NCBI RefSeq assembly: GCF_003201865.1
Contig: NZ_QJJJ01000016.1
Location: forward strand, 1 to 64,000
Direction: 5' to 3'
Source of the DNA: Methylobacterium sp. B4
GTDB lineage: Bacteria > Pseudomonadota > Alphaproteobacteria > Rhizobiales > Beijerinckiaceae
DNA length: 64,000 nt
Shown here: positions 1 to 6,953 of the stretch, in pieces
How positions within the stretch are numbered: the stretch's first letter is position 1
Layout: each line of letters starts with the position of its first letter
The notes under the pieces: generated by a model
What the model was told of the DNA's origin: nothing
Seen by the model: the letters and a program-made list of their open reading frames with translations, nothing else
The model's database searches: none
Made by a program: the position numbers and the translations under genes

Positions 1-77
1 CCCGCTACATGACCCTGGAAAGCATCGCCCCAACCGGCGATGATCCCCTCGTCGGCCTGCCCACACTGGCAGCCTGA
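1..77 (+). CDS. 3' end of an unidentified gene (partial)
   Basis: An open frame enters from the left edge and stops with TGA at 75-77. It encodes about 24 residues ending in a Leu/Pro/Ala-rich tail. Nothing in so short a tail identifies a family, and it may not be coding at all. It borders a decayed prophage region, so it could be the end of a phage or mobile-element gene. It is listed only because the frame is open to the edge. The next 280 bases hold no convincing gene. Confidence 0.2.
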   Translation, partial: RYMTLESIAPTGDDPLVGLPTLAA

Positions 78-355
78 CCGATCCGGCCCTGGCCGGTGAT
101 CGTGGTGGCCCTCTGCAAGCTACACCACGCCAAGGGACACGACCGCATGAAGGGCTGAGCTTGCGCGTTCATGACTGGCGTTCCACGTAGATCTGAAGGG
201 GCGGAAGTGGCGGACGCTCGAGCGGCTAGGACACGCGCCGCTGCGGCTCGGCCTTCGGGAAGGGCGCGCCATGGAGGCGCCAGCCCTTGGCGGTCTTGAA
301 GCCGAGCGAGGCGCGCTTCTGCGCCTTGGCCTTGGCGACGATGCCGTCCGTCTGC

Positions 356-986
356 TCAGCAGCCGAACTCTCCGGCAGAGGGCTCACCGCATTCGATGAG
401 GTGCTTTTTGACATAGGCGGTCAGGGCCGGCCTCAGCTGCCTCGATTCGATCTTCATCTCGTCGGCCAGCGCGATCGTGACCCGGGCTGGCCATGCCGGC
501 CAGGCATCGCGCAGCGCCCGGCTTTCCTCGGCGAATGCCGCCTCGGCCGCAGGCCGATCGACGAGCTTGCTGCCGTCCCGCTCGACGATCTGCTTCCGGT
601 GGAAGCCGAGCCGGTTTTCCTTGCGCTGGACAGCAATGGCGGTCGGCAGGTTCGGGTCGTCGGGGTCGAAGGCGTCTTCCCGGCCGCCGTCGTCATCCAG
701 GGGCGCTGGGCGTTACCCATCGCCCGGAGCAGGCTTCGGGGCAGCCTCGGTTTCGGGGGGCGTTGTCACCGTCCTCCGCCCGCACCGGGCGATGGGTAAC
801 GCCACCCCGATATCTCATCGGCCGATGGTCGAGGTTCCACTCGGTGGCCTCCACATCCAGGCGAACGGTGCCGTCGAGAACGAGTAAGCCCTTCTGCTTC
901 CAAGAGCTGACGGCCTTGCGGGACACGCCGCGCAGCCGGGCGAGCTCGGCTTGGCTGAGGAACTTTGCCCCGCTCGTCTCGGCCAC
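356..986 (-). pseudogene. Broken phage terminase small-subunit-like gene (DNA packaging, Nu1-like)
   Basis: A GTG at 986 opens a frame whose first 40 residues carry a helix-turn-helix-like segment (LSQAELARLRGVSRKAV then SWKQKG), as in Nu1-type terminase small subunits that bind phage DNA for packaging. After about residue 60 the frame fails. A Pro/Ala-rich linker continues in another frame, runs into a TAA near 798, and then coding-like sequence resumes (DDGGREDAFDPDDPN, later HRKQIVERDG and PARVTIALADEMK) down to TGA at 356-358. The gene therefore needs at least one frameshift and one stop to be repaired and is probably dead. The break coincides with 19-bp inverted arms at 709-727 and 785-803. 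Family assignment is from the N-terminal pattern and overall layout. Other DNA-binding phage proteins are possible. Confidence 0.6.
709..803. repeat. 95-bp segment bounded by perfect 19-bp inverted repeats
   Basis: The arm at 709-727 (core GCGTTACCCATCGCCCGG, 710-727) is matched perfectly in reverse complement at 785-803, with 57 bases between. It sits exactly where the terminase-like frame is disrupted. Two readings fit: a small palindromic-ended insertion, or one arm templated from the other inside the gene during decay. No target-site duplication is evident at the borders, which weakens the insertion reading. A related GTTACCC followed by two GTCACCG-type units lies upstream of the gene start at about 994-1016. 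Confidence 0.7.
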
Positions 987-1234
987 GGGGATCGTTACCC
1001 GTCACCGTGTCACCGGGTTCCACGACCCTGGCGCTAGGAAAGCTGGGGACCCTGATCACCCGTTTGGTTAGGAGCTCCCAGGGTCTCAGGCACCTAGGCA
1101 TCCGGGCTGCGCCCTTCATAGCAGCACAGGCATGACGGCGCCTTGTGAACAGGGAACGTCAGCATCGGGTTGATCTTCCATCGCCTGGACTTGCTCGATC
1201 GCAGCGCAGGCTCAGGCGTAGGAGGATGTGCGCC

Positions 1235-1477
1235 ATGCCGGATAAAGCTAAGCGCGCCGAGCTCGCTCAAAAGGCCCTCGACGCCTACCTGCACGAACAC
1301 TCTGGCATCCGACGCTGGTGTTATCCACCGGCCTCGGATGACATCGGAGAGAGTGACATCATCGATCTCGTCACCGACTTGATGCTCTTGGCCGAAGCGA
1401 AAGGTCACGACCCGTGTGGTGTGATCCGGAAGGCGGAGGCACACCTACAAGCGGAGTCTGGGTTGAGCTGCCGATAG
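1235..1477 (+). CDS. Small conserved hypothetical protein (80 aa)
   Basis: The ATG at 1235 is chosen because GGAGG at 1221-1225 sits 9 bases upstream. An in-frame ATG at 1226 would leave no space for the ribosome site. The product begins MPDKAKRAELAQKALDAYL and is largely helical and acidic in the second half (ESDIIDLVTDLMLLAEAKG). There is no signal peptide or membrane segment. I do not recognise the family. It is intact, unlike its phage-derived neighbours, so it may be the surviving part of the mobile region or an independent chromosomal gene. Confidence 0.55.
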   Translation: MPDKAKRAELAQKALDAYLHEHSGIRRWCYPPASDDIGESDIIDLVTDLMLLAEAKGHDPCGVIRKAEAHLQAESGLSCR

Positions 1478-1966
1478 GGGGCCTCGATCGTGGCGCGGTG
1501 GAAAAACGTGATTGTCGCGTGGTGGCGGCTCAAGCGACTGATCCTAGTGATGGGCGTCGCAGTCACGCCGCCCGGGTCCGCGCGGTCTACTTGCTTTGGC
1601 GCTTCACGCAGAGCGCCCGCCCATTCGTCGGGTAGAATAGGCGCTGCCGTCTCTACGCCTGATGATGTGCTTAGCGTCACGTTCGATACGCCGCGGCTGC
1701 CGCGGGCTGCGCAGGATACAAGGCCCGTTGAGACGCGTCGCAGCGAGGAGGCGCTCTGAACTCTGCAGTGCTTTTTCTGCCGGGAGAGAGCTACATTCAA
1801 CGATTGAATATAATATTGATTTCTATCTAAAATCCAAGCTGTGCTTTCACGATCACATGGTTACTTCCAATTACTTGTGCCGAATTGACACAACCAAACG
1901 AAAGCTGGTAAGAGCCTGCTGTCGCGACACTAATGCAATCTTGGCGGCAGATGATGGGGGTCCGCC
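1478..1966. other. Non-coding stretch, AT-rich in its right half
   Basis: No gene is supported here. From about 1790 to 1930 the base composition becomes clearly AT-richer than anywhere else in the window. It contains a perfect hyphenated palindrome (ATTCAA-CGA-TTGAAT, 1795-1809) directly followed by TATAAT at 1809-1814. This probably holds the promoter and operator of the RTX gene downstream. No good -35 element is seen at the expected distance from TATAAT. Confidence 0.5.
1795..1809. promoter_or_regulatory. Hyphenated palindrome upstream of the RTX gene, possible operator
   Basis: ATTCAA, three bases, TTGAAT form a perfect dyad abutting a TATAAT hexamer at 1809-1814, about 150 bases upstream of the RTX start codon. 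A dyad overlapping a -10-like element is typical of a repressor site, but no regulator gene lies nearby. The assignment is from position and symmetry only. Confidence 0.35.
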
Positions 1967-3040
1967 ATGGGCGTCACTGAAGACGACAAATTCTACTACA
2001 TAGTAGGTGATGATCAAAGCTCTACGGTTGATTATACGACTTCTTCTAAAGCCATCCAAGTGAACGCCGGGGGTGGGGAGGATATCATATACGGTAGCAC
2101 CGCTGATGATTTTATCTATGGTGAAGCCGGCAACGATACTATCTTCGGTGGTTACGGAAAAGACTACCTTAATGGCGGTGACGGCGACGATCTGATCACG
2201 AACGGTGGACAGCAGCCGCTGCATACCGGAAATGATCATGTGCGCGGCGGTGCCGGCAACGACACCTTGTATTTCCTGAACAGCCTGGATGGCGTCGCGC
2301 TCTTTGGCGATGAGGGTGACGACTCGATCCAGGGTGGCATGACGGCCGACATCATCTACGGCGACGCGGAGGTTGAGAGTGTTGCGGATGGCAACGACTA
2401 CATCCGCGGTGGCGAGGGTGCCGATCTGATCTATGGTGGCGGCGGGGCCGACACGATCCGCGGCAGCTACAACGATGGTTCGGACAAGGTGTACGGCGGG
2501 ACGGGCAATGACCTGATCGTCTACACCAATGACCTTTCCGCCGTGAAGCTCTACGGTGACGAGGGCAACGACACCATCAACGGTGGCTTTGGCGATGATA
2601 AGATCTTCGGAGGCGCCGATAATGACATCCTTACCGGCGGCTACGGCAACGATGCCATCGATGGCGGCACGGGCGCTGACCGGCTCGACGGCGGGTTCGG
2701 AGCAGATGTCCTGACCGGCGGTAAAGATGCGGACGTCTTCATGTTCACGACTAAGTTCGGCAATGGCAATGTCGATCATATCACCGATTTCTCGACCGGT
2801 GATAAGATCTACTTGGCGAAGGCGCTGATTTCAGGCTCCACAGAGGGAGCGCTCGTTGCTTCGGCCTTCAAGGACCTGTCCCTGGGACGCGCCGATGCAA
2901 ACGATCGCGTTCTCTACAATCAGGCTTCGGGCGAACTGTCCTACGATGCGGACGGCTCGGGTTCTGCCGCGAAGGCCGTCGTGATTGCCGTGCTGGACAA
3001 CCATGCCAGCCTGACGTTCCAGGACTTCCTCATCGGCTGA
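1967..3040 (+). CDS. RTX-type calcium-binding repeat protein (357 aa), probably type I secreted
   Basis: Residues 30-250 are made of glycine/aspartate nonapeptides of the GGxGxDxux type (for example GGAGNDTLYF, GGTGNDLIVY, GGFGDDKIFGG, GGYGNDAIDGG). In this family they form a calcium-stabilised beta-roll. The C-terminal 100 residues (DVFMFTTKFGNG, ITDFSTGDKIYL, then a tail ending LTFQDFLIG) resemble the M10 serralysin C-terminal secretion region. There is no N-terminal signal peptide and no enzymatic domain, so it is a secreted structural or adhesive protein rather than a protease. GGGGG at 1955-1959 precedes the ATG by 7 bases. No type I secretion ABC/MFP genes are adjacent. Codon use is less GC-biased than in neighbours, which with the AT-rich upstream region suggests transfer. 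The function of the cargo is unknown. Confidence 0.85.
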   Translation: MGVTEDDKFYYIVGDDQSSTVDYTTSSKAIQVNAGGGEDIIYGSTADDFIYGEAGNDTIFGGYGKDYLNGGDGDDLITNGGQQPLHTGNDHVRGGAGNDTLYFLNSLDGVALFGDEGDDSIQGGMTADIIYGDAEVESVADGNDYIRGGEGADLIYGGGGADTIRGSYNDGSDKVYGGTGNDLIVYTNDLSAVKLYGDEGNDTINGGFGDDKIFGGADNDILTGGYGNDAIDGGTGADRLDGGFGADVLTGGKDADVFMFTTKFGNGNVDHITDFSTGDKIYLAKALISGSTEGALVASAFKDLSLGRADANDRVLYNQASGELSYDADGSGSAAKAVVIAVLDNHASLTFQDFLIG

Positions 3041-3294
3041 ATGTTCTTCGAACTCGGCCCGCTACCGCAAAATGCTGCGCCTATGGTGTGGCGTTCAGTA
3101 GGTCGGTGCCCGTGGCAGGCTTACGAGCCTGCCACTTTCAGTACGCCGCCGCAGGTCCGGACTGTGCCCTATAGGCAAAACGTTCCAATCGTGAGAAGCG
3201 GCAGGGCCTATGGCGGCCTCACAGCCGCTCTGGCAGAACCACCGAGCTATTTCACCTCGTTCGTGAGCGCGAGAAAAATAGTGGAGAGCACCTA

Positions 3295-3571
3295 TCAAAG
3301 GTCAGCATTAGGATAGGGTTTCCGCGGCCTCTGCATATCCTCAATCGGCAGGCAGTAGTCGACGAGCACACCCATCACTTCGAGCGAGATAACGCCGACC
3401 GCTCCACTCTCGGCCGTGCCGACGAACTTTCCGAAGAAGCTGCTGAATAGGCCGGAGCCTGCCCGCCCCTCTTCGCCGACCTGCATGCCACGCGATTGGC
3501 GTGAGGTTTGTGCGGCCTGCCAGTTCCTCCTCGTCCCACTGCCGAAGCCAGCGCAGTCCAGCAGGAGTCAT
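3295..3571 (-). pseudogene. Degenerate unknown gene, second of an ATGA-coupled pair
   Basis: An ATG at 3571 overlaps the stop of the upstream gene in an ATGA arrangement, typical of translationally coupled genes. The frame starts MTPAGLRWLRQWDEEEL but becomes arginine-rich noise after about 30 residues. A sensible C-terminal sequence (SGLFSSFFGKFVGTAESG, then LEVMGVLVDYCLPIEDMQ) lies in another frame and stops at 3295-3297. One frameshift near 3480 would join them. I do not recognise the family. The surrounding decayed phage genes make a virion or phage accessory gene plausible. Confidence 0.35.
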
Positions 3572-4086
3572 GGCGAGGGGCCGCGGTTAGCCGAGCCGAG
3601 GATGCTCATCAGGCCGTGCAAATAGCGGCCGTCGATGTCCCGTTCGCGCAGCGCCGCCAGAGTGACGTCGCAGAGACCGCCGAGCACACCGAGGAACAGA
3701 TGGGACCGCATGGCAGGCCGCTGCTGGCGCCGCGGTATGCGCGCAGGTTCGAGCCTGCGGACCACCGACACATGTACTCGTACGGCACGTAAGGGATGAG
3801 CGGCGTCTCGTCCTCCCTGACGCCATGGAGCATAGCGCGCATCGATGCTGGCTGCGGCCGACAGCTCCCGGCTCGGCGCCGTAGTGCGGACGTACCAACG
3901 CGCAGCCGCGGCGTAGAAGTTCGGCGTCTTGTTCCGGCCCTCGGCCAAGATCGGCTCGTCCTTGGCGATAATGAAGTTGTGCTGCGGGGTGACGCGGGCT
4001 TGCGAGGGCTGTCCGTGCAGTATGGCGCCCCAGGCGGCTGTTCCTCGATACGCTACGGGAGGGGGTGAGCGTCGGTCAGGCAGCAC
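3568..4086 (-). pseudogene. Degenerate unknown gene, first of an ATGA-coupled pair
   Basis: The open frame from 4086 to 3568 gives 172 residues, but its middle third is out of character. A natural-looking stretch (HGVREDETPLIPYVPYEYMCR) lies in the neighbouring frame at about 3765-3835, flanked by in-frame natural stretches (HNFIIAKDEPILAEG, KTPNFYAAAARWYVR before it; GVLGGLCDVTLAALRERD, GRYLHGLMSILGSA after it). Two compensating frameshifts would restore one protein. No family is recognised. The order and coupling with the next gene suggest a former two-gene transcription unit of phage origin. Confidence 0.35.
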
Positions 4087-4179
4087 GGCGCTCGGCGTTC
4101 ATGGCGCCCTGGGGGTCGATCACCGGGTCATACGCGGTCTCGGCGGCCAGGCTCGTCGGCTTCTCGCTGTTCGCGGCCA

Positions 4180-4587
4180 TCTGGGCGTCGGTGATGCGCT
4201 CCTCTCCGGCATCAAGCAGAACTCAATCGGATGGTGCGTGGCCGCGGTCGGCGCCCTGCTGAAGCGGGCCGGTCACAACCCCTCGTGCAGCCTCGCGGCG
4301 CATTCCTGCGAAGCTGGGGCGTCGGGCTGAAGGAGCCGGCCATGGGCGCCATCGGCTCGAAGAAGCAGGGCAACGCGTCCTGGCAGAGCCATGTCGGCTT
4401 CGTCGTCGGCGCCAGCCCGACCCAGATTTTCCTGCTCGGCGGCAACCGGGGCGATGCGTGGTCCGCCGCCGCCATCCCGCGCAAGGAGTTCACCGCGTCC
4501 CGCTGGCCGGCCGACATGCCGCTGCCTGCGCCGCACATGCTGCCGACGACGATTGCCGGGGTGCGCTCCGGCGTGAGCGAGGCGTAG
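4180..4587 (+). pseudogene. Frameshifted TIGR02594-type peptidoglycan hydrolase (prophage endolysin relic)
   Basis: The sequence GWCVAAVGALLKRAGHN followed, in the next frame, by WGVGLKEP, SWQSHVGFVVG and FLLGGNRGDAWS then RWPADMPLP matches the layout of TIGR02594 proteins, a papain-fold cell-wall hydrolase family often used as phage endolysins. The catalytic-type Cys (WC) and His (SHVGF) are both present, but they fall in different frames. The break is near 4305, between SLAAHS and FLRSWGV. The N-terminus cannot be located, so the left border is approximate. The stop is at 4585-4587. This supports a prophage origin for the 0.4-4.6 kb region. Confidence 0.65.
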
Positions 4588-4602
4588 GACAACCGTGACT
4601 GA

Positions 4603-4659
4603 CCCTGACCTGCCCCCACAAACACTTACATCGGACCCGTCAGTGGGGGCAGGTCAGGG
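4603..4659. repeat. Abutted inverted ends of a probable lost insertion sequence
   Basis: CCCTGACCTGCCCCCAC (4603-4619) is repeated perfectly in inverted orientation at 4643-4659, separated by 23 bases. The TGACCTGCCCCCA core looks like the terminal repeat of an IS3-type element, and the two ends lie with nothing between them. The simplest reading is an IS that lost its whole interior. A plain transcription terminator is less likely because neither arm is followed by a T-run. The assignment to IS3 is from memory of such ends and is tentative. Confidence 0.5.
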
Positions 4660-5029
4660 CGTGGAAAAGCCGGCCGCGGCGGATCGGGCCATTCCGATAA
4701 TGGGCCGATCCGCCCGTCGCTTGCGTACCGCATGTGGGCGGGCAGCCCGACGACATAGGAAGAAACGGCTCAAGGCCGCGCTTTCATCCGCCGGTCGATC
4801 GCAGCCCCCGGATGCGTGGCGCAGAGTCCGACGGGAACCGAGCCTCCGGCCGACGCATTCCGGCAATGCTCGCATGAAGCGGTGCCCGACGCCGGGAAGG
4901 GCGTCCACCGCCCGGCGTCGGACCCCTGCAACGGTAAGTTTTCGTTAACCATCCTCGTGCAATGTAGGCCGTCGCCGCTCCATTCGTTCCGGAGCAACAC
5001 CGTTCCTTCAGATTTGGCCCTGCCGATCC
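4660..5029. other. Intergenic stretch with no recognised feature
   Basis: No frame in this stretch has family-like sequence. It separates the decayed mobile region from the chromosomal genes that follow. I see no hairpin or promoter worth naming. Confidence 0.4.
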
Positions 5030-5236
5030 ATGGCACATCTCGCGACGAACTGCTCCGTAGGCTCGATCGTCGAGGCCGCGATGCCGGCCTTGAACGGCGA
5101 GACGCGGGACCGGATCGGCAAGGGGCTGCGCGAGGTCTACGTCGACCGCTGCGATGCGCAGCCGATCACCGATGCCCAGGTCGAGCTGCTGCTGCGCCTT
5201 CGGCAGAAGGAACGCGACCAGCGCCGAGCGGACTGA
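5030..5236 (+). CDS. Small protein resembling NepR-type anti-sigma factors (68 aa)
   Basis: The core RDRIGKGLREVYVD, then PITDAQVELLLRLR, fits the NepR pattern (IG..LR..Y......P..D...LL..L). NepR sequesters the general stress sigma factor EcfG in alphaproteobacteria and is released by PhyR. Here the P-x-P-x-R-F segment of typical NepR is replaced by PITDAQ, so the match is incomplete. No ecfG or phyR gene is adjacent. The start at 5030 has no clear ribosome site. An internal ATG at 5081 gives a 51-residue version beginning just before the conserved core. It could equally be an unrelated small helical protein. Confidence 0.45.
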   Translation: MAHLATNCSVGSIVEAAMPALNGETRDRIGKGLREVYVDRCDAQPITDAQVELLLRLRQKERDQRRAD

Positions 5237-5275
5237 GGCGCGTCCGGCCCGCAAGCTGCCGAGGGTGATCGTTCG

Positions 5276-5551
5276 CTACTGCCAGCGCCGCGCATGCGGC
5301 TGCTGGCGCTTGATCTCGGCCGCCCGAATCATCGTCAGCACGCGGTCGAGGTCCTTCAAGAGGGCGGATTCGGTCGCCCGCGCGGAGGCGACCTCGTCCT
5401 CGTCGCTTCCGAACCGCTGCCGGTGCTGAAGGAGCGCGAGTTCGTCCTCCAGGGCCGCCCGCTCGGCATGGAGTGCGAGATAAGCCGCCTCCTGGGGATC
5501 GCTGGGATCGAGGAAGCGATCCTGGTCTGATTTCACGTCCGGCTCGGTCAC
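5276..5551 (-). CDS. Hypothetical coiled-coil protein (91 aa)
   Basis: A GTG start at 5551 is preferred because AGGAGG lies 8 bases upstream of it. The longer frame from 5638 has no such site. The product is acidic at the N-terminus and then a long heptad-like helix (LALHAERAALEDELALLQ, then ATESALLKDLDRVLTMI). It has no signal or membrane segment. The family is not recognised. It lies divergently upstream of the pst operon, in the place where phoR is found in many alphaproteobacteria, but nothing links it to phosphate control. Confidence 0.55.
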   Translation of the reverse strand: MTEPDVKSDQDRFLDPSDPQEAAYLALHAERAALEDELALLQHRQRFGSDEDEVASARATESALLKDLDRVLTMIRAAEIKRQQPHARRWQ

Positions 5552-5665
5552 GCCGAAAGCCTCCTGGGCCTCGTCAGCCCGAACCTCGCGGCCCGGGCGC
5601 TGTCGGAACAACGTCCGACAAGCCGCAAGCGGTCCCATCCTCTGTAGAATTCGGCGGAGAAGGGG

Positions 5666-5699
5666 CTTGTCATGTCTTCGTCATGTCGCCGTCATAGAG
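5666..5699 (+). promoter_or_regulatory. Pho box (PhoB binding site) of the pst operon
   Basis: GTCAT occurs at 5669-5673, 5680-5684 and 5691-5695, exactly 11 bases apart, giving three tandem half-sites of the type bound head-to-tail by PhoB dimers. The box lies about 100 bases upstream of the pstS start codon. This is the expected arrangement for phosphate-starvation activation of pstS. phoB is the last gene of the same operon, so it would be autoregulated. Confidence 0.85.
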
Positions 5700-5798
5700 G
5701 CGGCGCGTCGGTGAACTAGACGGCAGCCTTGCCGCAGCGAGGCCGGTTCCGGTCCGACGCCGGCCGGGATCAGCGCCCGACACCCTACGGAGATTCTC

Positions 5799-6842
5799 GT
5801 GAAACCCTTCGCTTACGCCTTGGCGGTCGGCCTCGCCGCCGCTCAGCTCGCGACCTCGGCTCTGGCCGCCGACATCACCGGCGCCGGTGCCACCTTCCCC
5901 TTCCCCGTCTACTCGAAATGGGCCGAAGCCTACCGCAAGGAGACCGGCACGGGTCTCAACTACCAGTCCATCGGCTCGGGCGGCGGCATCAAGCAGATCC
6001 AGGCCAAGACGGTCGATTTCGGCGCGACCGACGCGCCCCTGAAGCCGGCCCAGCTCGAGAAGGACGGCCTTCTCCAGTTCCCCACCGTGATGGGCGGCGT
6101 CGTTCCGGTCGTGAACATCGCAGGCCTGGAGCCGGGCAAGCTCAAGCTGACCGGCGAGATCCTGGCCGAGATCTATGCCGGCAAGATCCTGAAGTGGTCG
6201 GACCCGAAGATCGCCAAGCTCAACGAGGGCCTGAAGCTGCCCGAGGCGAACATCACTCCGGTCTACCGCTCGGACGCCTCCGGCACGACCAACATCTTCA
6301 CCACCTACCTTTCGGCCGTCTCCGAGGCCTGGAAGAAGGAATTCGGTGCGGCCACCACGGTGAGCTGGCCGGTCGGCCAGGGCGGCAAGGGCAACGAGGG
6401 CGTCACCGCCACCGTCAAGCAGGTCCCCAACGCGATCGGCTACGTCGAGTCGGCCTACGCCAAGCAGAACAAGCTCGCCCACGCCCTGATCGAGAACAAG
6501 GCCGGCAAGTTCCCGCAGCCCGACGACAAGGCCTTCCAGGCCGCCGCCGCCAGCGCCGACTGGAAGTCGACTCCCGGCTTCGGCATCGCCCTGACCAACC
6601 AGGGCGGCGACGAGGCGTGGCCGATCACGGCGGCCACCTTCATCCTCGTCTACAAGGAGCCGGCGGATGCGGCCAAGGCTGCCGACGTGCTGAAGTTCTT
6701 CGACTGGGCCTACAAGCACGGCGACAAGCTCGCGACCGAGCTCGACTACGTGCCGCTGCCCGACGTCCTCGTCGGCCTGATCCACGAGGAGTGGAAGGCC
6801 GTGAAGGGCAAGGACGGCAAGCCGGTCTTCGCCAGCAAGTAA
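5799..6842 (+). CDS. pstS: Phosphate ABC transporter, periplasmic phosphate-binding protein PstS
   Basis: The 347-residue product has a signal peptide (cleavage near residue 23, after SALA) and the PstS hallmarks GAGATFPFP at the mature N-terminus, GSGGGIKQI, and SDASGTT, which bind phosphate. It captures phosphate in the periplasm and delivers it to PstC/PstA. The start is GTG at 5799, with ACGGAG six bases upstream. It is the first gene of pstS-C-A-B-phoU-phoB, placed directly behind the Pho box. A terminator-like hairpin follows it, which would favour excess PstS over the membrane components. Confidence 0.97.
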   Translation: MKPFAYALAVGLAAAQLATSALAADITGAGATFPFPVYSKWAEAYRKETGTGLNYQSIGSGGGIKQIQAKTVDFGATDAPLKPAQLEKDGLLQFPTVMGGVVPVVNIAGLEPGKLKLTGEILAEIYAGKILKWSDPKIAKLNEGLKLPEANITPVYRSDASGTTNIFTTYLSAVSEAWKKEFGAATTVSWPVGQGGKGNEGVTATVKQVPNAIGYVESAYAKQNKLAHALIENKAGKFPQPDDKAFQAAAASADWKSTPGFGIALTNQGGDEAWPITAATFILVYKEPADAAKAADVLKFFDWAYKHGDKLATELDYVPLPDVLVGLIHEEWKAVKGKDGKPVFASK

Positions 6843-6852
6843 GCGTAGAGAG

Positions 6853-6884
6853 AAAGGCCCTCTTCCAGCCGGAAGGGGGCCTTT
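6853..6884 (+). terminator. Hairpin between pstS and pstC, probable partial terminator
   Basis: AAAGGCCCTCTTCC and GGAAGGGGGCCTTT form a 14-bp stem with one G-U-type mismatch and a 4-base loop, ending in a short T-run. It lies 10 bases after the pstS stop. It would lower readthrough into pstC or protect the 3' end of pstS mRNA. Confidence 0.7.
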
Positions 6885-6953
6885 CCCGAAGTGGTCCGCT
6901 CGCCTCGCGCGCGACGTCGCGCTAAACGCTCACCAGCCGAAGAGCCTTCGCGG

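Noticed and set aside
3041..3298. Open frames on both strands after the RTX gene
   Set aside because: No family-like sequence, signal or ribosome site; probably non-coding.
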